46,060 nucleotides of DNA from Pirellula staleyi DSM 6068 (lineage in GTDB: Bacteria; Planctomycetota; Planctomycetia; Pirellulales; Pirellulaceae): positions 1 to 46,060 of the forward strand of contig CAMBSL010000013.1 in assembly GCA_945870455.1 (NCBI GenBank), in the 5' to 3' direction. Shown one piece after another: positions 26,039-34,813 of this stretch. Within the stretch, counting starts at the first letter, position 1. Each line of letters starts with the position of its first letter. The notes beneath the pieces are model-generated. The model saw nothing but the letters and a program-made list of their open reading frames with translations, did not search any database and was not told where the DNA came from. A program made the position numbers and the translations under genes.

Positions 26039-26911
26039 ATGAGCAAACCAAAAATCTTGATTCAACTGGACACCGATTCCCAGGCCAGCGTTTTTGATGC
26101 CGTGGTGGCAATCGATTCGGGCGTCGACAAGTTACTCCAATACTCCAACGTGAGTCCTGACGAAGTTCGAGCATTGGTCCACGGTGCCATGTATACGCGT
26201 GGACCTGCCGACCTCAAGAATACGGCAATTTTTGTGGGTGGCAGCAATGTGAGCGAGGGGGAAGCCATCGCAGCCGCAGCCAAGGGGACTTTGTTCGATC
26301 CATTCCGGGTCTCAATCATGCTCGATAGCAATGGCGCGAACAGCACTGCGGCTGCAGCCGTGCTTTGTGCAAAAAAACACCAGTCGCTCGAGAATTCGAC
26401 CGCGCTGGTGCTGGCTGCAACAGGCGCTGTCGGCCAACGTATCTGTCAGATTTTGGCGAGCGCGAACTGCAACGTCATCGTCGCGTCACGACTGCTCGAA
26501 CGTTCCCTCGAATGCATCGAAAGATTGGTAGCCAACGGCAGCGCATCCGATCGCTTCACCCCGATTTGTTCAGCGGATACGCTCGCTCTGGGCGAAGCCC
26601 TAAACAATTGCCACATGGTGTTTGGTTGCGGTGCAACCGGAGCAAGGCTGCTGCCATCCAAACAGCTCGCAGATGCAAAGAAACTACGGGTTGCCATCGA
26701 CCTAAACGCAGTTCCGCCGAGCGGCATCGAGGGGATCGAGTTGATGGACAAAGGAACGCAACGAGGCGACCGATTCGACTACGGGGCGCTGGGAGTTGGC
26801 GGATTGAAGATGAAAATCCACAAAGCTTGCATCTCCTCGTTGTTTCAATCCAACAATCAATTCCTGGATTGCCGGGAGATGCTGGCGATAGGCGAACAAA
26901 TTCTTGGCTGA
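26039..26911 (+). CDS. mtdB: NAD(P)-dependent methylene-tetrahydromethanopterin dehydrogenase
   Basis: 290 aa from ATG 26039; the track frame begins 50 codons too early inside the preceding gene. The opening KILIQLDTDSQASVFDAVVA, the motif HGAMYTRGPADLKNTAIFVGG, the dinucleotide-binding stretch ALVLAATGAVGQRI and the C-terminal YGALGVGGLKMKIHK match the MtdB-type enzyme. It oxidises methylene-H4MPT to methenyl-H4MPT in the tetrahydromethanopterin formaldehyde-oxidation pathway, which planctomycetes share with methylotrophs. Cytoplasmic. No other H4MPT gene (fae, mch, fhc) is in the window, as often seen in this phylum where the genes are scattered. Cofactor preference cannot be read from the sequence. 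Confidence 0.93.
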   Translation: MSKPKILIQLDTDSQASVFDAVVAIDSGVDKLLQYSNVSPDEVRALVHGAMYTRGPADLKNTAIFVGGSNVSEGEAIAAAAKGTLFDPFRVSIMLDSNGANSTAAAAVLCAKKHQSLENSTALVLAATGAVGQRICQILASANCNVIVASRLLERSLECIERLVANGSASDRFTPICSADTLALGEALNNCHMVFGCGATGARLLPSKQLADAKKLRVAIDLNAVPPSGIEGIELMDKGTQRGDRFDYGALGVGGLKMKIHKACISSLFQSNNQFLDCREMLAIGEQILG

Positions 26912-26926
26912 TTGCTGAGCTTACTA

Positions 26927-27140
26927 TGCCAAGTCTTGCTATGGCAAGTCTTGCTATGGCAATGAAGGCATCAGAGACTAAGGTTGAATTCTTGCTTCCC
27001 TCGCCTCGAAGCGGCAACGCTGTGAAGCATTTTCGTCAATGAAATGGAACGCTATTTGAATTTAAGCCTTCCGTTCGGGCTTGTCCCGACGGAGGCAACA
27101 GTAGCCACCAATTATCGCCCCACTGGCATAAAGCCAGTGG
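26927..27140. repeat. Short tandem and palindromic repeats in the mtdB-tadA spacer
   Basis: AAGTCTTGCTATGGC occurs twice in tandem near 26932-26961. A near-hairpin CCGTTCGGG...CCCGACGG is at 27071-27092. A hairpin CCACTGGC-ATAAA-GCCAGTGG is at 27120-27140 (related to 2566). The spacer 26912..27319 contains no gene; the small track ORFs there are shadows. Confidence 0.7.
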
Positions 27141-27319
27141 TAGCGAATCGCAGGAAAATATGCTTCACAGCGTTGCCGAAGCGGGGCGAGGGGGAGAAAA
27201 CTGGCTGGGATCGCGCAAATGCATTGGGATTTCGAGTCTAGCGTGCTGCGAAATGTGGGTAAAGATGAGGCTATCGCCCTTCGGCACTCAGTTTGTTTTC
27301 ATACCGATGTGCCACACCT

Positions 27320-27823
27320 TCACTTCTTGTCGAGCCTGCGCTTGTTCTCAAAGAATTCCGTCAGCATGCGTCCGCATTCCAATGCGAGAACGCCGCTGGT
27401 GATATCGCACTGATGATTGAGCCTTGAGTCCGATAGAAGGTGAAAGAGCGATTCGACCGCTCCCGCCTTGTTGTCTATCGCGCCATAGATGACGCGTGGA
27501 ATCCTCGACTGTAGAATTGCGCCGGCGCACATCGGGCATGGTTCAAGTGTCACGTACAATTCGCATTCGAGCAGTCGCCATGATTTTAGGTAGGCTGCTG
27601 CTTGCGTGATCGCGATCATCTCGGCATGTGCGGTTGGGTCCGCCAAGTTCTCTCGCTGATTGTATGCCGCAGCGATGATACTGTGCTTGTACACGATGAT
27701 GGCTCCTACAGGCACTTCGTTCTCAGTAGCCGCCTGCTGAGCCAATTCAATCGCCCGTCGCATAAAATGCTCTTTGCCAAATAGCAGCAGGGATGCTGCA
27801 TCGTCATCGTCTCGGAATTCCAT
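27320..27823 (-). CDS. tadA: tRNA adenosine(34) deaminase
   Basis: 167 aa. It is a zinc cytidine/adenosine deaminase fold: HAEM with the catalytic Glu at residues 66-68 and the zinc cysteines in PCPMC at 95-99. The TadA-type features [17 protein letters not shown] and CPMCAGAI are present. It converts A34 to inosine in tRNA-Arg(ACG), a copy of which is in this window. ATG 27823 is used; about 20 residues precede the usual TadA start, so [10 protein letters not shown] at residue 21 is a possible alternative. It follows the TolC-like gene by 33 bp on the same strand. Confidence 0.94.
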   Translation of the reverse strand: MEFRDDDDAASLLLFGKEHFMRRAIELAQQAATENEVPVGAIIVYKHSIIAAAYNQRENLADPTAHAEMIAITQAAAYLKSWRLLECELYVTLEPCPMCAGAILQSRIPRVIYGAIDNKAGAVESLFHLLSDSRLNHQCDITSGVLALECGRMLTEFFENKRRLDKK

Positions 27824-27856
27824 GTGGTCTTGGTCTTGTTGCGTGATAATCTGAGG

Positions 27857-30739
27857 CTATTTCAATTGAATGGGAGTCGCCGCTCGTGCTGGTACGTCTG
27901 GGTTGGCTGGACTAGGCAGTGAGTTTGTATCGAACAGCACTGGCGGAACCGCTTCGAGAGTCCCGGTCGGTTCACACCACATCATTGGACCATTTTCCAT
28001 TCCGCCTTGTTGCAACCCGCTGGAGTTCGCGGCACCGAAACCGTACGCTTCCGACGTGATTGCACCTGGATCAACCCAAATGTTATCCGCGTCGACTCGG
28101 ATTGTGCCAAGATCTTGGTCAAGATTTCTGCGTTGGGCTTCGTAAAAAACCCAAACTCCCTGAAATGTATTTTGTGCCGTGAGCAAATCCTGCAAAGCAG
28201 ACACGCTATCTCGTGCCGCAGTTGGGCCCGACGAAAGGCTCAGCGTTTCACGAATTTGACGCAAGTCTTCGTTGATCGTGATTTGCTGTGCGGCAATGCG
28301 AACTGCATAACGCTGTAATTCGAAGTTATATTGGTTGTAACGAATGTTTCGCAGTTGCGAACGCAATGTTTGCCAAACAAGATCTTCGAATCGATAATAG
28401 TTGCGTTTGGCTTGCTGGTACTCGATGAGTACTTGGCGATACTGATTGCGTTCTTGCATTCGGGTCAAGGGGGAATCCCACTGCAAACCTGCTCGCAAGC
28501 GTCCCGTTTTGGCTTTCAGTGAAAACGGGTTGTCGTTTGCATTTTGCACATCCCCGGAGAACACCACATCAAGACTGCTTTCCAAGCTATCCGCTACGAC
28601 TTCGATGGCTCTCCACGAGTCGACAAGACTGGCTCGACTGTTCATCCAGTCAAGTCGATTGACGCGGGCGATTTCGACAGCTTCCTCGGCTGAGAGGTCC
28701 ACAGGCGGTAGCATTACGCTTTCGATTCTCGTTCGAGCCTGTAACACCTGAAGCGCCAAGACGTCTTCTGCGAATTCGGAAAGAATACTCTGGCTAGGCA
28801 AGAGGGCATTGTCTCGAACTGACTCGAAAATCGCCTTGGGATTTGATCGATCTTGGTTCGAAAGGATCTTCTCTAAATTGATATCGAGCAAATTGATCTT
28901 TTGTTCGCGCTCTTTGAACCGAGCTTCCAACTTGTCAAGCTCCTCGGTCAAGTTCGTTGGCAAAGATCGAATTTGACCGGAATCCAACAACGCTATGTCC
29001 AAGGTCGCGGTTGGCAATAAGCTGCATACGGTTCCGCGTTCTTGCTCATAGAGTTGTCGCAAGCGAGCCAACTCCTTTTCTCTTGGGCCAACGATGCCCT
29101 TAAGCTTCTCGATGTCGGCTCGTACCTCGGGAAAGTCTCGACCTAAAATGGTTCGACGAAGCGATTCAATGGAATCGATTTTCCCTCGAATTTCGCTGAT
29201 TGCTTGCGCCGTGTCCTTGTTCCAGGGCATCGAGCGGGACTTGTTGCCAGTCGCTGCGTCTATTTCAATGGGACTCAGCTCTAGCAATTTACTGTTGCTA
29301 TTGCCAACCGCTTCGCGCAAGTCGTTGGCTCTTGAGCGTCGTTCTTTCAGTTCGTCGCTGATTAAATTGAATTGATCAAGAATAGGGTCCTTGATTTCAA
29401 CACACACATACGGAGGCAGGCCAAGGGTTAATTTGAAGGCGTCCAGCGATTGCTCGTAATTGAATTTTTGTTGCAATAGACTTGCTTGCAGCGAATTCAA
29501 TGCTTGCCTGGTTTGTGAAACTTGCAATTGTTGGCTTGGAATCGCATCTTGAGTCGCGGATACGACGGTTAGTTGTTCTCGGAGAGCATCCTCGAATCGA
29601 GCCACGTTTTCACGCAGTCTTGCAACGTTTTCTTCGACATTTCGAATCTGCAATTGGTTTTGGACTAAGCCTAGGAATCCGCCCACGGTTGGCACCCCGC
29701 CACCGCCACCAAATCCAGCCGCACCACTCGTCTGTACGTTCCCAACGGTACCGAAGCCCCCACCCAAACCCGTAAAACCTTGGAGACCCGCACCGCCAAA
29801 CAATCCTCCTCGACGCGTTGGGCCTGGTTCGGCTGCTCTTCCGACTGTGATCGTCGTGTAGAATCCGGTCCGGTATCTCTCGAAGGAACGCACATTATAG
29901 AGCAACGTACGCTCGGCCAACGTCAAGCGTTCCATGATCAAATCGCGTCCGCCGCCTCTCAACAACGGTTGAATTAAGCTGAAATCGAGCAGCGTCGTGG
30001 CCGATTGTGTGTCTGGGCCAGCAAATTGCCATGTCATCGAATTAGCAAATCCGATGATCATATCCGCACCGTTCGTAAACTGTCGCCGGAACGCGATTGG
30101 ACGTGCTCCCCTTGAAAAGGTCGATCCGTTCAAGGTCGAACTGCTGTTCCCACCGGCACCGCGTCGCAGAGCGCCATCGGCGGTATAGAAGGTTGAGTAG
30201 CCAGCATAGAGCTGGTTTCCCAGGAAAAAGCGTTCCGTGCTGACGTCCAACGCAGACAAGTAAAGCGTTTCTATTTCGGACTGATAGGACGTATTGTGAA
30301 GCACCGCTGTTCTGACTGCCGTATCCGCGTCGAGGACAAGTACGCCTCGCTCATCGAGTGGCAGATACTGCCACCAAATTGGGTTCTCGGCTGTGTTGGT
30401 CTTGCCGTTCACGTCCCAAAGCGGATAGCCCTTTTTGCCGTTAAGCACCTTCATATATTGATGGGAGACATTGTCATCTTCGGGCATCGGCGGGCGATCC
30501 GGATTGAACGGATCGAACATTCGTGATGCGCGATTGACTTGAATATCGCGGATCTCGGGCGAACATGCATCTGCGATTTTTTCGCCGATGAGATTCGTGA
30601 CTTCTTGGTCGGCCCGATTGCGGTAGTGGGCTCGATTGCAGCCCGTCGACGATGAGATCGATTGTGCTGCAAGCAACGTGACACACGCGATGCGCAGTGT
30701 TTTTCGCAACCAATTGCGTTTTTGAGTTTGATCACTCAT
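27857..30739 (-). CDS. TolC-like outer-membrane efflux lipoprotein, enlarged
   Basis: 960 aa, about twice the length of an ordinary TolC protein. The N-terminus ends in a lipobox (SSSTGC), so it should be a lipoprotein. Coiled-coil helices typical of the outer-membrane efflux family follow (QNQLQIRNVEENVARLRENV, LSAEEAVEIARVNRLDWMNS, GLQWDSPLTRMQERNQYRQV, YQQAKRNYYRFEDLVWQTLR, TAQNTFQGVWVFYEAQRRNL). A Gly-rich insertion (RRGGLFGGAGLQGFTGLGGG) and a long extra coiled coil (about 500-690) account for the added length. It would form the outer channel for an ABC or RND exporter, but no partner is encoded nearby. tadA lies 33 bp downstream. Confidence 0.87.
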   Translation of the reverse strand: MSDQTQKRNWLRKTLRIACVTLLAAQSISSSTGCNRAHYRNRADQEVTNLIGEKIADACSPEIRDIQVNRASRMFDPFNPDRPPMPEDDNVSHQYMKVLNGKKGYPLWDVNGKTNTAENPIWWQYLPLDERGVLVLDADTAVRTAVLHNTSYQSEIETLYLSALDVSTERFFLGNQLYAGYSTFYTADGALRRGAGGNSSSTLNGSTFSRGARPIAFRRQFTNGADMIIGFANSMTWQFAGPDTQSATTLLDFSLIQPLLRGGGRDLIMERLTLAERTLLYNVRSFERYRTGFYTTITVGRAAEPGPTRRGGLFGGAGLQGFTGLGGGFGTVGNVQTSGAAGFGGGGGVPTVGGFLGLVQNQLQIRNVEENVARLRENVARFEDALREQLTVVSATQDAIPSQQLQVSQTRQALNSLQASLLQQKFNYEQSLDAFKLTLGLPPYVCVEIKDPILDQFNLISDELKERRSRANDLREAVGNSNSKLLELSPIEIDAATGNKSRSMPWNKDTAQAISEIRGKIDSIESLRRTILGRDFPEVRADIEKLKGIVGPREKELARLRQLYEQERGTVCSLLPTATLDIALLDSGQIRSLPTNLTEELDKLEARFKEREQKINLLDINLEKILSNQDRSNPKAIFESVRDNALLPSQSILSEFAEDVLALQVLQARTRIESVMLPPVDLSAEEAVEIARVNRLDWMNSRASLVDSWRAIEVVADSLESSLDVVFSGDVQNANDNPFSLKAKTGRLRAGLQWDSPLTRMQERNQYRQVLIEYQQAKRNYYRFEDLVWQTLRSQLRNIRYNQYNFELQRYAVRIAAQQITINEDLRQIRETLSLSSGPTAARDSVSALQDLLTAQNTFQGVWVFYEAQRRNLDQDLGTIRVDADNIWVDPGAITSEAYGFGAANSSGLQQGGMENGPMMWCEPTGTLEAVPPVLFDTNSLPSPANPDVPARAATPIQLK

Positions 30740-30938
30740 TATCGTTTCGCCGCCAAATAAAGGGACTGAATGAAACCCAGCTTTCCCCTCTTTCGGCTTT
30801 TAACGATCCTGTTGTTGATTCCCGTAATACCAGCTCTGCACGAACTACGGATTTTAACTGTCTTAACAGTCTTGCCGATTATGTAGCTAGCATTGCGAAT
30901 GTTTTTTGCGAGCGAATGTCTACTGTGCACTTTAGTTA

Positions 30939-30961
30939 CCAGGCTCTGCGGCAGAGCCTGG
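30939..30961. repeat. Perfect palindrome CCAGGCTCTGC-G-GCAGAGCCTGG
   Basis: It has 11-bp complementary arms and a single central base. The core AGGCTCTGC/GCAGAGCCT is shared with hairpins near 34717-34765 and 36165-36211. Confidence 0.85.
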
Positions 30962-31094
30962 GAGCGAGCATAGCCTGGGCGACGAGTAATCTCCTGGGCG
31001 ACGTTCCTTCCAATCAGTGGCAATAGGGCGCCCGAATCCACGCCCGTCGCTCACCGGGATTGTTGATTAAATAGATTTGCCGTTAGGCAAACCG

Positions 31095-31163
31095 GTAGGA
31101 CGGCCTTTCCAGGCCGTCGCGAGCATTTACGCAGCTTTCGACGGCCTAGAAAGGCCGTCCTAC
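31095..31163. repeat. Inverted repeat with 25-bp arms
   Basis: GTAGGACGGCCTTTCCAGGC (to 31119) is complementary, with one mismatch, to the segment ending GAAAGGCCGTCCTAC (31139-31163). It lies downstream of the rsmH stop. The spacer 30740..31269 holds this, the 30939 palindrome and further short palindromic sequence, and no gene. Confidence 0.87.
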
Positions 31164-31269
31164 AAACAAGCCGTCACGCTATGGGTTACCATCGGGTGGC
31201 ACGAGCGCGCTCGTGAATTCATGGGCGAGCGTGCCCATGCCACTTTCGAATACCCCGTCTCGCAATCCA

Positions 31270-32376
31270 TTAAAGCAACGAGCCGTATTGCTCTGGGTGT
31301 GCCACCCCGGGAATGGTGCCGCCGTCCCGCTTAACGGCAAATCGAAGTTTGGCGGATGAGGATCTCGGATTGGCTCGTTGCTCTTGCATGGATGGGCGAA
31401 TGATCTCCTCGGAAATTTTCGCGTACATGCCGTTGATCAGTCCTTGTTTGAACGCATGCTTCACTCGTCGATCCTCACCCGAGTGGAACGTCATGATAGC
31501 AACTCGACCGCCAGGCACCAAACATTCTGGGATCTGCTTGAGCAGCGCATCCAAGACCGAGAACTCATCGTTCACTTCAATCCTCAACGCTTGAAAAACG
31601 CGGCGCACCGTGTCGCTGGATTCGTCTTTATCGTATTGGCGTTGCGACGTCACCGACGACCGAATCACTTCAGCCAACTTGAACGTGGAATCGATGGGCA
31701 AGCGCGCGTGAGCATCGAGAATGGCTTTCGCAATACGCATCGCCTTCGGTTCATCCGAATTGATCTCAAGCAATAGGGCCAACGATTCTGTTTCCAAAGC
31801 TGTTAGCAACTTGGATGCAGATCGGCCTCGCAACGGATTCATCCTCATATCCAAAGGACCATCCGTCTTAAAGGAAAAGCCTCGCGATGGATCATCGATT
31901 TGCATGGAGGAGAGGCCTAAGTCAGCCAGAATGATTTGCACACCCTCGGGTGCCTCCATGGCAAGGATTTGGCTGAGGCTAGCGAAGTTCGTGCGATGCA
32001 CAGCGATCGAATCGTCCGGATAGCCTAGGGAACGCAATCGTGCCTCGGTCTTTGGCAGTTCGATTGGATCGGCATCCAAGCCGACGAGATGGCCATGGGG
32101 CTGGATAGCAGACAACAGCGACGTAGCATGTCCGCCATAACCCAGCGTGCAATCGACAGCGAAATCGCCCGGCTTTGGATCGAGCACTTCGAGGATCTCT
32201 CGGACCATGATGGGGCGATGTGAACCGGCGGGTGTCCTGCCACCTGCCAGTACTTTGGCGATGTCCAAGGGGTACTTTTCAGGCTGCTGTTCTTTGTATT
32301 TTTGTTCGAATCCACGAGGGTTCTTGCCTCGATATCGCTCGCGACGCGGTGGCTTTTCTGGATCAGGTTCCGTCAT
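31270..32376 (-). CDS. rsmH: 16S rRNA (cytosine1402-N4)-methyltransferase
   Basis: 368 aa. It methylates N4 of C1402 in 16S rRNA, in the cytoplasm. The motif HRPIMVREILEVL, the SAM site DCTLGYGGHA at 75-84, ADLGLSSMQIDDPSRGFSF, GPLDMRMNP and IMTFHSGEDRRVK are all RsmH hallmarks. An N-terminal basic extension of about 50 residues is unusual. The last residues (after SSAKLRFAVKR) run into sequence related to the adjacent repeat, so the tail GTIPGVAHPEQYGSLL is probably not conserved. It stands alone rather than in an mraZ-dcw cell-division cluster, as expected in planctomycetes lacking ftsZ. Confidence 0.96.
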   Translation of the reverse strand: MTEPDPEKPPRRERYRGKNPRGFEQKYKEQQPEKYPLDIAKVLAGGRTPAGSHRPIMVREILEVLDPKPGDFAVDCTLGYGGHATSLLSAIQPHGHLVGLDADPIELPKTEARLRSLGYPDDSIAVHRTNFASLSQILAMEAPEGVQIILADLGLSSMQIDDPSRGFSFKTDGPLDMRMNPLRGRSASKLLTALETESLALLLEINSDEPKAMRIAKAILDAHARLPIDSTFKLAEVIRSSVTSQRQYDKDESSDTVRRVFQALRIEVNDEFSVLDALLKQIPECLVPGGRVAIMTFHSGEDRRVKHAFKQGLINGMYAKISEEIIRPSMQEQRANPRSSSAKLRFAVKRDGGTIPGVAHPEQYGSLL

Positions 32377-32585
32377 AGCGCGACTTGGCTCAAACGAACC
32401 GCAGGAGTTTTCAACATGTGATTAGCATACTCTCGATTGCGTTTTTCTGCTCAATCATGAACTTGCGTTTCGGCGATTAATTGTGAATGCGACTGGAATG
32501 ACGTAGAATCGGGTTGGTTGGTTTATCCTCCCCGCAAAGAATCCCTTTCGCAGAAAACTCCTTTCTGCCTCGAAAGCATCCACCT

Positions 32586-34700
32586 ATGCAACGTTTGAGA
32601 TTCGCTTTCCTAGCCACCTTTTTATTGGCGAGCGTAAACGCCCGAGCAGATGGCCCCACCGATAATCAAATCGCATCCGTGCGACCCGTGCCACCTCCAG
32701 GCGTGATGATTACCTCCGACGAACGAAGCAAGCTAGAGACCGATCTCAAATCGCTCAACGAAGCAATCGCTAAGCTTCGAAACAACAAATCGCCACAGAT
32801 CCAAAAGTACTTGCCTGACGTGGAAGTCTTCGCGCGTGCTGTCGATCTAGCATTAAAAGAGGACGGATTCTTCGAAGCAAAAGATGCGAGCCGCGCCGTC
32901 GATGTTTTGAGCGAGGGATCACGTCGGGCCAAAGCCCTGGAAAAAGCCCAGGAAAAAGCACATTTGCCGGTCTATTGGCTCATGCAATCAGGTCCTGTCG
33001 TTCGCGGCTACCGTTCAAAACTGGACGGGACTGTTCAGCCTTATGGCGTCGTTTGGGACGGGCCAGTCATTAGCCCCGGAGAGCATCGCGCAGACATTTG
33101 GTGCCGCGGTCGAAGCGAAAAGGGGCTCGAACTGCAATTCATTGCAACTCGTATGACGAGCTCGGATCCCCTTCCAGCCAAAAATACGATCATGATTCAT
33201 CCCTTCGGTCGCTATTGCAACGCCAACAAACTAGCTGGCGAAGTCGACACGCTCGAGGTCCTCGAACACGCACTGCAAGACTACCCGATCGATCCCGAAC
33301 GAGTCGCCATTCGCGGTTTCTCGATGGGTGGAGCTGCTGCTTGGCATCTGGCTGTCCACTATCCAGACAAATGGTTCGCGGCTAATCCAGGAGCTGGCTT
33401 CTCGGAGACGCCACAATTTCTTAAGGTGTTTCAATCAGAAGATCTCAAGCCGACTTGGTATGAGCAAAAGCTTTGGCAAATGTACGACTGCCCAACATGG
33501 GCTCGCAATCTCAGAGTGTTGCCAACCATCGCGTACAGCGGCGAGATCGACAAACAAAAGCAAGCAGCCGATGTGATGGCGGAGGCGTGTTGGAATTTGC
33601 CGGAGGGTGAACGCTTTGAGCTGACGCACATCATTGCCCCAAGGACAGCCCACAAAATCGACCCAACGGCCCGCATCGAGATTGAAAAACGATTGGCAAC
33701 GCTCGATCGTATTCGAACAAATGACGCTCCAACCAAACTCTCGTTTACGACGACTACACTTAAATACAACCGATCGCATTGGATTACGGTCAATGCAATG
33801 GAAGAACATTGGAAACCAGCGATTGCAGTCGCGAGAAGTACACCCAACGCCATAGGCTCCATAGTGATCGCAGTCGAAAACATATCGGATGTGTCGATCG
33901 ATTTCGCAGCCGATCAAATGCTAGAGATCAATCAGGTGGCGATCGTTCCCTACCAAGAACTCCTTTTGGCAAAAGGGAATATAAGGATGGAATGGTTGTC
34001 CTCTCCCGAAGTTTTTCGAGCATCGGCACCCCGGAAATCAGACCGCTCCTGGGGCGTCCGTCTGCGAAATACGGGTAACAAGTGGGAGCAAGTCTCACCC
34101 ATCGAGCCCGCATCCACACAACTTGTCAAAAAGCACGGCCTTCAAGGCCCCATCGACGATGCCTTCATGGAGAGTTTTCTCTTCGTTAAGCCGTCCAAAG
34201 CTGGGCGTCATCCGGAAGTGGACAAGTGGGTTGAATCGGAATTCCAACACGCGGTGCGAGAATGGCATCGACAAATGCGAGGCGACGTGCGAATTAAATC
34301 CTCCGAGGATCTCAAACCGGAAGATATCGAAAACAACAATCTGATCCTTTGGGGCGATGCGCAAAGCAATCCAACGCTTGCAAAAATTGCGGACAAACTG
34401 CCAATCCAATGGGGCGGAGAGCAGATCGTCATTGGCGATCGCAAGTACGCTTCCGAAACACACTCACCCGTTTTGATATACCCAAATCCGCTCAATCCCG
34501 AACGGTATATTGTTCTCAACAGTGGCTTTACGTATCGTGAATACGACTACCTCAACAATGCACGCCAGGTTCCAAAGCTTCCCGATTGGGCTGTGGTGGA
34601 TATTACAACTCCCCCTGATTCTCGTTGGCCCGGCAAAATTGCGGACGCGGACTTCTTCGGTGAGAAGTGGGAGTTAAAGCCTGCCAGAACGATCAAGTAA
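32586..34700 (+). CDS. Secreted alpha/beta hydrolase (prolyl-oligopeptidase-like)
   Basis: 704 aa from ATG 32586, which opens a clear signal peptide (RLRFAFLATFLLASVNARA); the TTG at 32514 is rejected. An N-terminal helical domain is followed by an alpha/beta hydrolase core with the nucleophile elbow GFSMGG (Ser at about 246) after DPERVAIRG, and HPFGRYCNANK before it. The Asp and His of the triad are probably in SGEIDKQKQAAD and PRTAHKID. The C-terminal half (SHWITVNAMEEHW, NLILWGDAQSNPTLAKIADK, GFTYREYDYLNNARQVPKLP) is a beta-rich region common in exported planctomycete peptidase/esterase-like proteins. Substrate unknown. Confidence 0.86.
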   Translation: MQRLRFAFLATFLLASVNARADGPTDNQIASVRPVPPPGVMITSDERSKLETDLKSLNEAIAKLRNNKSPQIQKYLPDVEVFARAVDLALKEDGFFEAKDASRAVDVLSEGSRRAKALEKAQEKAHLPVYWLMQSGPVVRGYRSKLDGTVQPYGVVWDGPVISPGEHRADIWCRGRSEKGLELQFIATRMTSSDPLPAKNTIMIHPFGRYCNANKLAGEVDTLEVLEHALQDYPIDPERVAIRGFSMGGAAAWHLAVHYPDKWFAANPGAGFSETPQFLKVFQSEDLKPTWYEQKLWQMYDCPTWARNLRVLPTIAYSGEIDKQKQAADVMAEACWNLPEGERFELTHIIAPRTAHKIDPTARIEIEKRLATLDRIRTNDAPTKLSFTTTTLKYNRSHWITVNAMEEHWKPAIAVARSTPNAIGSIVIAVENISDVSIDFAADQMLEINQVAIVPYQELLLAKGNIRMEWLSSPEVFRASAPRKSDRSWGVRLRNTGNKWEQVSPIEPASTQLVKKHGLQGPIDDAFMESFLFVKPSKAGRHPEVDKWVESEFQHAVREWHRQMRGDVRIKSSEDLKPEDIENNNLILWGDAQSNPTLAKIADKLPIQWGGEQIVIGDRKYASETHSPVLIYPNPLNPERYIVLNSGFTYREYDYLNNARQVPKLPDWAVVDITTPPDSRWPGKIADADFFGEKWELKPARTIK

Positions 34701-34716
34701 TCGACTAATTGGAATG

Positions 34717-34765
34717 GCAGGCAGAGCCTGCGATTCAGTGGGTTCCAAGGCAGAGCCTTGGAACC
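34717..34765. repeat. Two GCAGAGCC hairpins after hydrolase gene
   Basis: GCAGG-CAGAG-CCTGC at 34717-34731 and GGTTCCAAGG-CAGAG-CCTTGGAACC at 34741-34765, the latter with 10-bp perfect stems. They lie between the hydrolase stop and the next start on the same strand. Confidence 0.87.
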
Positions 34766-34813
34766 AGTCGCTGAGTACGACATCGAAAAACAAAAATTAC
34801 AAAACACTGCGAT

